Assembly (NCBI RefSeq): GCF_023091245.1
Contig: NZ_JAHWXN010000001.1
Location: 682,001 to 746,000, forward strand
Direction of reading: 5' to 3'
DNA from: Microbacterium croceum
GTDB lineage: Bacteria; Actinomycetota; Actinomycetes; Actinomycetales; Microbacteriaceae
Length of the DNA: 64,000 bases
Positions 1-10,008 of this stretch are shown piece after piece. Each line of letters begins with the position of its first letter. The stretch's first letter is position 1. Made by a program: the position numbers and the translations under genes. The notes under the pieces are model-generated. The model did no database searches. It had not been told where the DNA came from and saw nothing but the letters and a program-made list of their open reading frames with translations.

Positions 1-813
1 CTCGGCATCGGTGCCGAGGGCGGGCACGGTCGAGATCTTGGGGACGATGACCGGGTTCTCGTCGAACGGGTAGGCGGGGTACAGCTTCTCGAGCATCGCG
101 GCGGTCTCGGCGGCGGCATCCGGATCGGCGGTCGCCCCACCGTCGAGCTCGGCGGCCAGGAGCGCGCGCTCCGACTCGTCCTCGACGTTGCCGCGGAGGT
201 CCCAGGCCATCGCCTTCAGCCAGGCGACCGAGTCCGCCGGCTCCCAGGGCTCCGGGGTGTAGTCGGGATTCTGCATGCCGATCACGGCATACTCGAGCGA
301 GAGCTCGGCGCCGGAGCGCGACGCGAGGTAGGCGTTGACGCCATCCGCGTAGGCCTCGTAGTAGCCGAGGGTCTTCTCGTCCATCGCGGCGACTTCCGCC
401 TCGGCCACCTTTCGCCATCCGAGCGTGCGCAGGAATGCATCCGTCCCCACCTGTGACTCCCCGAACATCTCGGCGACGCGGCCGGAGGTGACATGGCGGC
501 GGAAGTCCATCTCGAAGAAGCGGTCCTGTGCATGCACGAAGCCCTCGGCGAAGAACAGGTCGTCCGTGGAGTCGGCGGTGATGGTCGGGATGCCGCGATC
601 GTCGCGCTGAACCGTGACCTCGGATGCGAGCCCGTCGAGCGTCACGGTGCCCGCGGTCTGGGGGAACGAGCGCTGGATGGTCCAGGTCACGAAGAACGCG
701 GCAGCCACGGCGACCACGATGATCGCGGCCAGCACCAGGAAAGCGATCCGCCCGATGCGCGGGCCCCAGGGGCGGCGCGCGGGAACGTCGATGGGCTGCG
801 AGTCTGTCGTCAT
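1..813 (-). CDS. Penicillin acylase family protein (N-terminal part)
   Basis: The gene runs off the left edge; 271 codons are present from an ATG at 813. An N-terminal hydrophobic segment (about residues 20-45) suggests a membrane anchor or uncleaved signal. It is followed by the start of the Ntn-hydrolase alpha chain: the strings VQRDDRGIPTI, FFAEGFVHAQDRFFEMDF and SGRVAEMFG are typical of penicillin/acyl-homoserine-lactone acylases. These enzymes hydrolyse amide bonds and self-cleave before a catalytic Ser that lies beyond the window. Substrate cannot be told from this part. It is transcribed leftwards and is separated from the next gene by a strong hairpin. The family call is firm; the specific activity is open. 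Confidence 0.85.
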   Translation of the reverse strand, partial: MTTDSQPIDVPARRPWGPRIGRIAFLVLAAIIVVAVAAAFFVTWTIQRSFPQTAGTVTLDGLASEVTVQRDDRGIPTITADSTDDLFFAEGFVHAQDRFFEMDFRRHVTSGRVAEMFGESQVGTDAFLRTLGWRKVAEAEVAAMDEKTLGYYEAYADGVNAYLASRSGAELSLEYAVIGMQNPDYTPEPWEPADSVAWLKAMAWDLRGNVEDESERALLAAELDGGATADPDAAAETAAMLEKLYPAYPFDENPVIVPKISTVPALGTDAE

Positions 814-910
814 CGTCGAGAGCTCTTTCGGGTAGCGCGGGGAACTCGGTTCCACCGAGTCCGGGTGCGCGTTTCGGGGACGCGCTCTCGCATCTTATAC
901 ACACCCGGTC

Positions 911-939
911 CGCGTGCGGGGGTCGCGCCCCCGCACGCG
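911..939 (-). terminator. Strong hairpin after the YhgE gene
   Basis: A perfect 12-bp stem (911-922 with 928-939) closes a 5-base loop six bases beyond the stop codon of the minus-strand YhgE gene. There is no T run, as is common for GC-rich actinobacterial terminators. Confidence 0.7.
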
Positions 940-944
940 GGCAC

Positions 945-2780
945 TCACCCGATCAGGCTCGGCTGCAGATCGCGCAGCGTGCGGCGGTGCGTCATACGGG
1001 TGACCCCGAGCATCGCGAACAGCAACGCGCCGACGAGCCACATGCCCAGCACGGCGAGGTCCCAGCCCGCGCGGCCGAGGTTGCCGCCGTACATCAGCTG
1101 GCGCATCGCGTCGACCACGTAGCCCAGCGGCAGCACGTGGTGCAGCGCCGCCAGGGGCGCAGGAAGGGTCTGCCAGGGGAACGTCCCCCCTGCCGTCACC
1201 AGCTGCAGCACCATCAGCACGAGACCGAGGAACTGCCCGACCGAGCCGAGCCAGACGTTCAAGGCGAGGATGATCGCCGCGAACGTCGCCGAGGCGAAGA
1301 TCATCACCCCGAGGGTGCCCAGCGGATGGTTGAAGGTGAAACCGAGCGTGATCGCGAGGATGCCCATCAACCCGACCATCTGCACCGCTCCGAGCATGGC
1401 CGGCGTCAGCCATCCGGCCAGCGTGATCCGGATCGGCGAGTGCAGCGCCGTGACCGCACGGCGCGAGATCGGCTTGACGATCAGGAACAGCGCGTAGATG
1501 CCGATCCAGGCCGATAGCGCGGCGAAGAACGGAGCGAGCCCTGCGCCGTAATCCTCGGCGGAGGCGACCTTGTCGCTCGACACCGTGACCGGGTCGGCGA
1601 TCGTGTCGGCCTGCAGGGTGCGCAGTTCGGGAGTGGAGGCCGGGATCGCGTCGACTCCGTTCGAGAGCCCGTCGCGCAGTTCGGCCGTGCCGGAGGCGAG
1701 TGTGCTCAGGCCGTCGCGCAGCCGTGCCGCGCCGTCGTTCGCCGCGGCCGCTCCGCTCGCGACGGTGCCGGCTCCGGTGGCGAGGTCGGAGGCGCCGGAG
1801 GCGACGGATGCCGCACCCGCGGCGAGCTGGTCGACCTTGCCCACAGCGGCCTGCACCTTGCTGTTGCCGTCCTGCAGACGCGCAGCCAGCGGGTCGAGCC
1901 GGGCGAGCACCTGGTCGATCTCGTCCTGGCTGAGCCCCTGATCAGCCAGGACGGTGGCGATGTCGGTGCGCACCTGGGGAAGCGCATCGGCGGCCTGCTG
2001 CACCGCCGATCCCGCACGATCGGCGACGTCGGCGAGCTGCCGGTTGCCCGCGCTCACCTGCTGCGCGCCGGAGGCGAGGGTCTGCGCCCCGGAGGCGAGC
2101 CGGGCGGTGCCCGAGGCGAGCTGCGCTGTGCCGTCCGCGAGCGTGGAGCTTCCGGAGGCGGCGCTGTTCGCGCCGTCCGTGAGCTTCGACGCACCGTCGG
2201 TCGCGGTGATGAGGCTGTCGCGCACGTCGCTCAGGCCGGTCAGCAGTCGCTCCGCCGCTTCGCTGCCGACCATCTCGGCGACCGAGCTGCGGATCTTCTC
2301 GACGGCCTGGGTGCCCATGGAGGAGGCCAGGTAGTTGTTCGCGTCGTTCGTCTCCAGGTCGATGCGGGCCTGGCGCGGATCATCACCCGCCGCCGAGGTG
2401 AGTGCGGTGGAGAAGTCCGCGGGGATCGTCACCGTGAAGTCGACCGTGCCATCGCGCAGGGCGGTCGCGGCCTCGTCGGCCGACACCCGCTGCCAATCGA
2501 AGGCGTTGCCCTCGATCAGGTTCTCGGCGACGTCCTCGCCGTAGTTCACGGTGTCGCCCGTCGGCGCGTCGTTGCCCGTGGTCGGTGCGGGGGCGCCCTC
2601 GTCGGCGACCACGAGCGCGACCGGCACATCGGGGAACTTCGCGTAGGGGTCCTGGTTCGCCCACAGGTAGAGGCCGCCGTAGAGGATCGGCACGCACACG
2701 AGCGCGATGAGCGCGATGATGCCCATCTTGCTCGCGGTGAGACGCCGCAGCTCGGCGGCGATCATGGAGGGAACCTTCAT
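945..2780 (-). CDS. YhgE/Pip family ABC-2-type membrane protein
   Basis: 611-residue membrane protein with one N-terminal membrane helix (about residues 18-40), a long extracytoplasmic region and about five C-terminal helices (roughly 410-600). The middle contains many Gly/Ala-rich heptads of the kind LASGAQ and LADGTAQ between residues 200 and 400, the hallmark of the YhgE/Pip (phage infection protein) family. Relatives are ABC-2-type export permeases or phage receptors. Its start overlaps the stop of the ATPase-like gene by 4 bp (ATGA), and a TetR gene heads the operon, so it probably forms a TetR-controlled efflux system. The transported substrate is unknown. Family assignment is secure, function is inferred. 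Confidence 0.88.
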   Translation of the reverse strand: MKVPSMIAAELRRLTASKMGIIALIALVCVPILYGGLYLWANQDPYAKFPDVPVALVVADEGAPAPTTGNDAPTGDTVNYGEDVAENLIEGNAFDWQRVSADEAATALRDGTVDFTVTIPADFSTALTSAAGDDPRQARIDLETNDANNYLASSMGTQAVEKIRSSVAEMVGSEAAERLLTGLSDVRDSLITATDGASKLTDGANSAASGSSTLADGTAQLASGTARLASGAQTLASGAQQVSAGNRQLADVADRAGSAVQQAADALPQVRTDIATVLADQGLSQDEIDQVLARLDPLAARLQDGNSKVQAAVGKVDQLAAGAASVASGASDLATGAGTVASGAAAANDGAARLRDGLSTLASGTAELRDGLSNGVDAIPASTPELRTLQADTIADPVTVSSDKVASAEDYGAGLAPFFAALSAWIGIYALFLIVKPISRRAVTALHSPIRITLAGWLTPAMLGAVQMVGLMGILAITLGFTFNHPLGTLGVMIFASATFAAIILALNVWLGSVGQFLGLVLMVLQLVTAGGTFPWQTLPAPLAALHHVLPLGYVVDAMRQLMYGGNLGRAGWDLAVLGMWLVGALLFAMLGVTRMTHRRTLRDLQPSLIG

Positions 2781-3628
2781 CGCGCGGCTCCGTTCTCGGT
2801 CGTGTCGGTGTCGGATGCCGCGGCAGGGTCGGGTGCAGCTGCGGAGTCCTCGTCGAAACCGGGACCATCGGGTGCCGTCTCGGCGAGTTCCGCTTCGACA
2901 CGCCGAGTGTCGTCCGGGGCGTCTCCGTTTTCGGGTGCTTCGACAGGCTCAGCAACCCAGGGGTCTGGTTCCGCATCCGCCGGTGCCTCGAGCACCAAAG
3001 GCTGCACAGGGCCCGAGGCGTTGATGGCCTCGAACTCCTGCATCCGCTCGAGGGCGACGGCGGCCGAGCCTCCGATGATCACGAGCATGGCGTAGCCGCG
3101 GTCGGCGAACTCGCCGGCGATGCGCCACCAGCCGTCCGGGCTCCCGCCGTGGCGGTCGGGGGCAACCAGCACGACGCCGTCGACGCCGTCGCGCAGCACG
3201 GCCAGTTCGCACAGGATGCGCACGCGTGCGGCGGGGTCGATGTTGCCGATCGGGGTCGCGGCGAGCTCGTTGTAGCCGAGCTGCGTGAGCCACCGCCGGG
3301 CGTGCAGGGGCGTCGCGCCGACGCCGGCGAACATGAGCTCCTCGCCGACCACGCCGGCGAGGGTGATGTCGGGATGGGGATCGCTCACGTCAGGGGCGTC
3401 GACCAGCGCGATGCGGCGGCGGAGCTCCTTCGGGTTCGCGGTGTCATCGATGGTGACCCGGCCCGTGTCGGGCTTCATCCGTCCGCTCGCGATGAGACCG
3501 AGCACCGTGGGGCGCTGTTCGGTCTCGGCGAGGGCGAAGCGCACGGCGCCGCTGTGGAACTCCAGGCTCATCGAAGGGAGCGCCTGCCCTGCGCGCCCCT
3601 TGCTCACCTCCTGCAGTGTGATCCTCAT
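2777..3628 (-). CDS. ABC-ATPase-like protein lacking Walker A
   Basis: 283 residues. The first 200 follow an ABC nucleotide-binding fold: ITLQEVSKG at the start, SGRMKPDTGRVTIDD where the post-Walker A strand normally sits, then a helical part and a strand VDGVVLVAP in the Walker B position. The phosphate-binding loop GxxGxGKS is replaced by AETEQRPTV, and no LSGGQ or DE pair is present, so ATP hydrolysis looks impossible. The last 80 residues are an acidic, Pro/Ala-rich tail. It overlaps both neighbours by 4 bp (TetR upstream, YhgE downstream), so it is co-translated and may be a non-catalytic partner of YhgE. Fold assignment is inference from motif order. Confidence 0.65.
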   Translation of the reverse strand: MRITLQEVSKGRAGQALPSMSLEFHSGAVRFALAETEQRPTVLGLIASGRMKPDTGRVTIDDTANPKELRRRIALVDAPDVSDPHPDITLAGVVGEELMFAGVGATPLHARRWLTQLGYNELAATPIGNIDPAARVRILCELAVLRDGVDGVVLVAPDRHGGSPDGWWRIAGEFADRGYAMLVIIGGSAAVALERMQEFEAINASGPVQPLVLEAPADAEPDPWVAEPVEAPENGDAPDDTRRVEAELAETAPDGPGFDEDSAAAPDPAAASDTDTTENGAAR

Positions 3629-4254
3629 GCGTCAGCCTCCGTGTTCGATGGTGCACCGATCTCGGGGTGCGCGGCGAGCAGTTCGTCTGCTTCGCGCCAC
3701 GACAGTCCGGCGATGCTCAGGACCGTGCGCACGGCGATGTTCGCCGCTTCCGTGCGGGTGGCATCCGTGCGGGAGACGACGGTGCGGGCCATCTCCTCGA
3801 TCAGGCGGGCCAGCGTGGGTGCGGTGAGGTCGGTGCGGAAGCTGCCGTCGTCCTGACCGCGTCGCACGAGCGCGGCGACTGTGCGGCGCAGCGGGGCGAG
3901 CGCGGCGCCGGTGTGCTCGACATGCGCCTCGTCGAGGGCGAGGGCGGCGGCGACCTGCACATGTGCGGCCTCGTGCCACAGCAGGGCGGCGAGCCGGGCG
4001 AGCGCGAGGCGGGCGTCGCTGTCGGTGACGGTCGCGGCGATCGCGTTGAAGCGCTGCGCGCCGTGCGCGATGAGCTCGCGGATCAGGGCGTCGCGGTCGT
4101 CGAAGTGGCCGTAGAGCGTGCGGCGCGAGAGGCCGGCGCTGCGGGCGATCACGTCGATCGAGGCGTGGGGGTCGACGGCGAGTGCGGCGCGGGCGGCGGA
4201 GAGGATGCCGGCGCGGTTCTCGACGGCGTCGCGGCGGGGTGCGCGGGTGGTCAT
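3625..4254 (-). CDS. TetR family transcriptional regulator
   Basis: 209 residues with an N-terminal TetR helix-turn-helix (IARSAGLSRRTLYGHFDDRD, about residues 35-55) and an all-helical ligand-binding domain. The ATG at 4254 is preferred over an in-frame ATG at 4290 because a promoter TTGCAC-18-TATCAT ends six bases before it and the longer start would lie inside that promoter. The message would be leaderless. It is the first gene of the TetR / ATPase-like / YhgE operon and overlaps the next gene by 4 bp. It probably represses this operon through the inverted repeat overlapping the promoter. The ligand is unknown. Confidence 0.88.
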   Translation of the reverse strand: MTTRAPRRDAVENRAGILSAARAALAVDPHASIDVIARSAGLSRRTLYGHFDDRDALIRELIAHGAQRFNAIAATVTDSDARLALARLAALLWHEAAHVQVAAALALDEAHVEHTGAALAPLRRTVAALVRRGQDDGSFRTDLTAPTLARLIEEMARTVVSRTDATRTEAANIAVRTVLSIAGLSWREADELLAAHPEIGAPSNTEADA

Positions 4255-4260
4255 GGGTCC

Positions 4261-4290
4261 ATGATACTTATTGTGCACATCTGTGTGCAA
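4261..4290 (-). promoter_or_regulatory. TetR-operon promoter with overlapping operator
   Basis: On the minus strand TTGCAC (4284-4289) and TATCAT (4261-4266) are 18 bp apart. The inverted repeat TTGTGCACA / TGTGTGCAA (4271-4279 and 4282-4290, seven of nine positions paired) covers the spacer and -35. A bound TetR dimer here would block RNA polymerase, which suggests autoregulation of the exporter operon. Confidence 0.55.
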
Positions 4291-4438
4291 GATAATTCGG
4301 AGGACTCACAGGATGCCGAGGGGCCGCGCTCCGCAACTCAGGAAGAACCGGTCGCGATAGCCACCACAGGCGCTCGCACGGCCCGAGGCGTGTCGATCAT
4401 CCTGAGTTGTGGAGGACAGAACCCCGGGCGGGCACGAC

Positions 4439-4472
4439 AGAGGGGGCGGATGCCGTAGCATCCGCCCCCTCT
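4439..4472 (-). terminator. Terminator downstream of argG
   Basis: A perfect 15-bp stem (4439-4453 with 4458-4472) with loop CGTA lies 30 bases after the argG stop. No T tract follows. Confidence 0.7.
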
Positions 4473-4501
4473 GAGCGGTGGTCCCTGGGCCTGGGCCTGG
4501 G

Positions 4502-5986
<1,485 letters not shown>

Positions 5987-6391
5987 TCAGCGCGCGACCG
6001 CGGCGCTGAGGTGCTCGACCTCGGCAGTCGGTCGTGCCAGCTCGCGTCGCTGGTGCGCGGCGTATCGACCGCCCCAGCTGGTCAGCGCCTCGACCAGCGG
6101 AATGGATCCTCTGCCGAGGTCGCTCAGGCGGTACTCGACCTTGGGGGGAACCTGGCGGTAGACCATCCGGACGACGAGCCCGTCGTCTTCCAGCTCACGC
6201 AACTGCCGAGTGAGCACGCGGGCGGTCGGCTCGCCGAGCAGTCTGCCGAGCTCGCCGAATCGGAGCACCTCGTGCTCGTCGAGAAGGCTCAGGATGCTGG
6301 GCTTCCATGCCCCGCCGAGCACGGCGACCGAGATCTCCGCATCGCACGCGTCGCCCCAGCTCCGGACGATGCGCTCCGTCTTCTCCCTCAT
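5987..6391 (-). CDS. HxlR-type winged helix regulator
   Basis: 134 residues. HxlR (DUF24) signature: a Cys at residue 16, then VLGGAWKPSILSLL, FGELGRLLGEPTARVLTRQL as the recognition helix region, and the wing YRQVPPKVEYRLSDLG. The Cys position matches that used for thiol or quinone sensing in YodB/HypR relatives. The ATG at 6391 has an AAGGTGGAG ribosome site seven bases upstream; longer in-frame starts would run into the divergent MFS gene. It is transcribed away from an MFS pump followed by an NAD(P)H oxidoreductase, a classic arrangement for an electrophile- or drug-responsive HxlR regulator controlling both. Confidence 0.87.
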   Translation of the reverse strand: MREKTERIVRSWGDACDAEISVAVLGGAWKPSILSLLDEHEVLRFGELGRLLGEPTARVLTRQLRELEDDGLVVRMVYRQVPPKVEYRLSDLGRGSIPLVEALTSWGGRYAAHQRRELARPTAEVEHLSAAVAR

Positions 6392-6430
6392 CGGCTCCAC
6401 CTTCCGTCGCCCTCCATGGTATCCGAAGTG

Positions 6431-6460
6431 TAAGTATGTACCTCGAATGACCGTACTTGT
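6431..6460. promoter_or_regulatory. Candidate HxlR operator
   Basis: Between the divergent HxlR and MFS genes AAGTA (6432-6436) is mirrored by TACTT (6454-6458), with GTAC tetramers at 6438-6441 and 6453-6456. HxlR-family sites are commonly such spaced GTAC/AAGTA dyads. The right half lies inside the MFS gene if the ATG at 6447 is used. Confidence 0.35.
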
Positions 6461-7862
6461 CAGAAGCGTACCTTCACCCGAGACTGAGGTGGTGACCTTC
6501 TCGACCTCCCCGGCAACCGCTCGACCACGCACGACCCGCCACCCCTGGCTCGCGATGATTCCGCTACTCCTCGGCATCCTGATCGGCGCGCTCGCGATCA
6601 GCAGCGTGTCCACCGCGCTGCCGGCCATGCGCGGAGACCTCGTCCTTAGCGACAGCGGCGCCCTCTGGCTCGTCGACGTCTACGCGCTGTCGCTCGCTGC
6701 GACCCTCATCGTCGCCGCCCGGATCGGCGACGCGTTCGGTCGCAAGCGGATCGTGGTCCTCGGGCTGGCAGGCTTCGCCGTGCTCAACGTCGTGGGGGGA
6801 TTCGCGCAGGACGGGATGGTGCTGATCGTCGTGCGCGCGCTCCTCGGTGTCGCCGAGGCCTTCGTCGTGGCGGGGGTGGTCGCCACGATCGGCGCCCATT
6901 ATCAGGCCCGGCAGCGGGTTCTGGCCTATGGCCTGTGGACCGCGACATTCGGTGCGGGCAGCGCCCTGGGCCCCGTGCTGGGCGGGGTCGTCACGGAAGG
7001 CCCCGGATGGCGGTGGCTGCTCCTCGGGAGCGTGCCGCTCGCGGTGCTCGCCGGTGCGCTCGCGATCTGGCTCGTGCCCGACTCCCGCAGCTCTCGCCCG
7101 CCGTCGTGGGACGTGCTGAGCATCGGGGCGTCGATCGTGGCGCTCGGTGCCCTGGTCTTCGCGCTGCACGAGGTGCTCGCCGCTCCGCTCCCCGCCGCCG
7201 TCGCCGGAGCCGTCGCGGTCGCGACCCTCGTCTTCTTCATCCGCCGTCAGCGCATGCTGCGCGAGCCCCTCATCGACATGCGGCTCTTCCGGGTGTCGGG
7301 GTTCAGCCCCGCCATCGTGCGTATCGTCGCGAGCGGCGGCGTCTCGTCGGCGACCGTGCTCCTGGTGAGTCTGCACCTGCAGGACGCCAGGGGGCACAGC
7401 GCGGCGGAGGCGGGGCTCGCGATCCTCCCGCAGGCCGTCGCGATCGCGCTCGGCGGTGTGCTCGCTCCGCTGTTCCTGAGGTGGCTGAGCTCGCCCACGC
7501 TGACGGTGCTCGCCCTCATCGTGCAGGGCGCGGGACTCGTCTGGCTGTCGACCGGATTCGACCTCGTCGTGATGCCGTTGGTGCTCGTGGGCATCGGATT
7601 CGGCATCACGGCCACGCTCGCAGCGACGACACTCTTCGACGTCACGACCGAGGACGATGCCGGTCAGGTCGGGGCGATCCAGGAGGTCGGATTCGCGCTC
7701 GGCGGCGGCCTCGGCATCGCGGTTCTCGGGACGATCGCCTCGATCGTCGGGTCGGGAGGCTTCACCGTCGCTCTCCTCGTCGCGGCGGCGGCGGTCGTGG
7801 CCGCGGCCCTCCTGCCGTTGTGGAGACGCACATCGCCGGACGTCATCTCCGACCCACGCTGA
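6447..7862 (+). CDS. MFS drug exporter, DHA2 (14-helix) type
   Basis: 471 residues with about 14 hydrophobic segments. Motif A appears as ARIGDAFGRKRIVVLG in the loop after helix 2, and GAGSALGPVLGG resembles antiporter motif C (GxxxGPxxGG), the mark of proton-driven drug exporters of the EmrB/QacA type. The ATG at 6447 is chosen because it follows an AT-rich stretch and puts the first helix near residue 37; GTG at 6492 is an alternative. It is transcribed divergently from the HxlR regulator and followed 83 bp later by an oxidoreductase, so it may be induced by the same toxic electrophile. Confidence 0.86.
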   Translation: MTVLVRSVPSPETEVVTFSTSPATARPRTTRHPWLAMIPLLLGILIGALAISSVSTALPAMRGDLVLSDSGALWLVDVYALSLAATLIVAARIGDAFGRKRIVVLGLAGFAVLNVVGGFAQDGMVLIVVRALLGVAEAFVVAGVVATIGAHYQARQRVLAYGLWTATFGAGSALGPVLGGVVTEGPGWRWLLLGSVPLAVLAGALAIWLVPDSRSSRPPSWDVLSIGASIVALGALVFALHEVLAAPLPAAVAGAVAVATLVFFIRRQRMLREPLIDMRLFRVSGFSPAIVRIVASGGVSSATVLLVSLHLQDARGHSAAEAGLAILPQAVAIALGGVLAPLFLRWLSSPTLTVLALIVQGAGLVWLSTGFDLVVMPLVLVGIGFGITATLAATTLFDVTTEDDAGQVGAIQEVGFALGGGLGIAVLGTIASIVGSGGFTVALLVAAAAVVAAALLPLWRRTSPDVISDPR

Positions 7863-7869
7863 TGTGACC

Positions 7870-7927
7870 CAACCGACGCCCCCACGACGCCGCCCCCCAC
7901 GACGCCGCCCTCACCGACGCCGCCACA
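7870..7927 (+). repeat. Short degenerate repeat (ACGACGCCGCC)
   Basis: The gap between the MFS gene and the oxidoreductase holds four imperfect direct copies of a unit close to ACGACGCCGCC. It looks like a simple-sequence expansion; no promoter or hairpin is evident in it. Confidence 0.5.
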
Positions 7928-7945
7928 CCGATGAAAGGCCCACCC

Positions 7946-8737
7946 TTGTCGCACCCGCGCGCCACCGTCCACTGGATCTACGCCCACCCTCAGGAGAGCT
8001 CCTTCAACGCGCGGCTGTTCCGCGACGGTGTCGAGGCGCTGTCGCGCGACCACGACGTCGAGATCACCGATCTCTACCGACAGCGGTTCGACCCCGTGCT
8101 CGCCGCCCCTGATCTGGGCGATCCGCAGGGGCGGGACGGGAACGTGGTCGAGCTGATGGGGGAGGTCTACGCGGGCGGGCAGGTGCCGGCCGACGTGGGC
8201 GAGGAGCAGCGCAAGCTCCAGGCCGCCGACCTCGTCGTGATCCAGTTCCCGCTGTGGTGGTACGGACCTCCGGCGATCCTCAAGGGATGGTTCGATCGCG
8301 TGCTCACCAACGGGTTCGCCTACGGCCCTGTCGACCCGAGCACCGGTCTCCCCCTCCGCTACGGCGATGGTCCTCTGGCCGGCCGCCGCGCCCTCGTGAT
8401 CGTGACGGCGGGTGAGGACGAGCGCTCCATCGGCAGCCGGGGGGTCAGCGGAGATCTCGACTCGCTGCTGTTCCCCCTCACCCATGGAACCCTCTGGTAC
8501 ACGGGGATCGAACCACTCGACCTGCACGTCATCCACGACGCGGACAGTCTGGGGCGCTCCGAGATCGATCACGAGAGCGCACGCCTGGTCGAACGCCTCT
8601 CGGGGATCGGCGACGAATCGCCGAGCAGCCCGTATCGCCGACTTCGAGACGGCGACTACCACGGCACCCGGGCACTCCGAACGGATCTGCTTCCCGGTCG
8701 CACCGACCTCGACATCCATCGAGTGCGGAGCGACTGA
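7946..8737 (+). CDS. NAD(P)H quinone oxidoreductase (flavodoxin-like)
   Basis: 263 residues, NQO1/MdaB-type flavodoxin-like fold. HPQESSFNARL is the FMN/FAD phosphate loop; VIQFPLWWYGPPAILKGWFDRV is the conserved central block, and a Gly/Tyr-rich loop (TNGFAYG) follows. Such enzymes reduce quinones by two electrons and protect from electrophiles. The TTG at 7946 is preferred: AAAGG at 7934-7938 is spaced seven bases from it, whereas the in-frame ATG at 7931 has no ribosome site. Placement after an HxlR/MFS pair fits a quinone-detoxification unit. Family sure; substrate inferred. Confidence 0.85.
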   Translation: MSHPRATVHWIYAHPQESSFNARLFRDGVEALSRDHDVEITDLYRQRFDPVLAAPDLGDPQGRDGNVVELMGEVYAGGQVPADVGEEQRKLQAADLVVIQFPLWWYGPPAILKGWFDRVLTNGFAYGPVDPSTGLPLRYGDGPLAGRRALVIVTAGEDERSIGSRGVSGDLDSLLFPLTHGTLWYTGIEPLDLHVIHDADSLGRSEIDHESARLVERLSGIGDESPSSPYRRLRDGDYHGTRALRTDLLPGRTDLDIHRVRSD

Positions 8738-8837
8738 GCAGAGCACAGCCCGGCGGAGCGCGACGCGCAGGGGCGAGCCGGCCGCATCTGCAGTTTCCGC
8801 CGGAGCGGTGGCAGAGTGGCCGTGAAGGAGGCGGCAC

Positions 8838-9545
8838 ATGGGTGGAGCGATTCTCTGGGGTGTGGTCGCGGCGGCCCCGCTGTTCATCGGTGCCGTGCTC
8901 GCGCTGCTCCGGAAATGGCCTCCGCGGTGGCTCGGCATCGTGCTCGGCTTCGGTGCCGGTGCCCTGATGGCCTCCATCGCGTTCGAGCTGTGGGAGGAGG
9001 GACTCGCGCTCGCAGGTCCCATCCCCCTCGTGACCGGTGTCGCGGCCGGAGCGATCAGCTACTACATCGCCGATCGCATCCTCGATGCGCGGGCCGCGAA
9101 GGCCAAGGAGAAGGCGGGGGGCGGCCAGCTCGCGGTCGGCGCCCTGCTCGACGGCATCCCCGAGCAGCTCGTGCTGGGCATCGGTCTCGCCTCAGGAGAG
9201 CCGGTCAGCATCGCGCTCGTGGTCGCCATCCTGGTCTCGAACCTGCCCGAGTCGATCGGATCGGCGGCGGACCTGCTCGAAGGCGGGATGGCGAAGTCAC
9301 GGGTGCTGCTGCTGTGGGCTGGCGTCGCCGTGCTCTGCGCCCTCGCGACCGTCGCCGGCTTCGGACTGGCGAGCGTCACCGGCGACGACTTCCGCGCGGC
9401 AGCGAGCGGCTTCGCGGCCGGCGCGTTGCTCGTGATGCTGGTCGACTCGATGGTCCCCGAGGCGCAGTCCAAGGCGAAGGAGTCGACGGGGCTGGCGACC
9501 GTGCTGGGCTTCGCGCTCGCCGCAGGACTCGCTCTCGCGTCCTGA
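8838..9545 (+). CDS. ZIP family metal transporter
   Basis: 235 residues with about eight membrane helices and a short charged loop (AAKAKEKAGG, about residue 88). ZIP signatures are altered: the helix 4 motif HNxPEG reads DGIPEQLVLG (about residue 105) and the helix 5 motif HExPE reads SNLPESIGSA (about residue 136). Both prolines and glutamates of the motifs persist but the metal-binding histidines do not. A strong AAGGAGG ribosome site precedes the ATG. It may carry metals in a different coordination or may have another substrate. It stands alone, convergent with the PPOX gene. Confidence 0.8.
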   Translation: MGGAILWGVVAAAPLFIGAVLALLRKWPPRWLGIVLGFGAGALMASIAFELWEEGLALAGPIPLVTGVAAGAISYYIADRILDARAAKAKEKAGGGQLAVGALLDGIPEQLVLGIGLASGEPVSIALVVAILVSNLPESIGSAADLLEGGMAKSRVLLLWAGVAVLCALATVAGFGLASVTGDDFRAAASGFAAGALLVMLVDSMVPEAQSKAKESTGLATVLGFALAAGLALAS

Positions 9546-9567
9546 CAGCTGCGGCGGCGGCGCTGCG

Positions 9568-9582
9568 CTGGTCAGCGACCAG
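9568..9582. terminator. Small hairpin between convergent genes
   Basis: CTGGTC / GACCAG with a three-base loop lies between the ZIP and PPOX genes, which converge. It is short and lacks a T tract, so it is only a possible bidirectional terminator. Confidence 0.3.
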
Positions 9583-9600
9583 GCATCCCGCGGGGGAGGA

Positions 9601-10008
9601 TCAGATCTTCCCGTGCGTCTGGTCGCGGCGCACGCTGCGACCGGTGATCTTCTCGACGCGGAAGGTCAGCGGAAGGTCGCGATCGCTGTCGGCCCACGGG
9701 TCCACGCGCGCCCTGGCGCCGGGGACCTTCTCTTCGGGCACCCTCGAGAGCGAGCCGTGCATCAGCACGCTCCAGGCGCTGCTGCCGAGCGGGTCGTGGT
9801 AATCCACCTCGAAGGACACATCCGCGGGCTCTCGCGTCAGCTCGCCCAGCAGGCCGTCGGGTGCGGTGCGAAGCAGGAGGTCGTGGCCGGACACGACGAA
9901 GTTCACGGGGAAGATCTGCACCCGCCCCTCATGGACGAAACCGACTCGGCCGATGGTGGTCGTGGTCAGCAGGTCATAGGACTGCTGCTCATCGAGTACT
10001 CGGATCAT
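9601..10008 (-). CDS. Pyridoxamine 5'-phosphate oxidase family flavoprotein
   Basis: 135 residues of the split-barrel FMN-binding fold. The N-terminal strand pattern GRVGFVHEGRVQIFPVNFVVSG with VSFEVDYHD and SAWSVLMHGSLSRV is typical of small NimA/MSMEG-type PPOX proteins that bind FMN or F420. It is cytoplasmic and probably dimeric. The start ATG has GGGGAAGG upstream, and TACACT (minus strand, 10034-10039) is a good -10 about 25 bases before it. It diverges from the esterase gene. Whether it is an oxidase, a reductase or a stress-related binding protein cannot be told. Confidence 0.82.
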   Translation of the reverse strand: MIRVLDEQQSYDLLTTTTIGRVGFVHEGRVQIFPVNFVVSGHDLLLRTAPDGLLGELTREPADVSFEVDYHDPLGSSAWSVLMHGSLSRVPEEKVPGARARVDPWADSDRDLPLTFRVEKITGRSVRRDQTHGKI

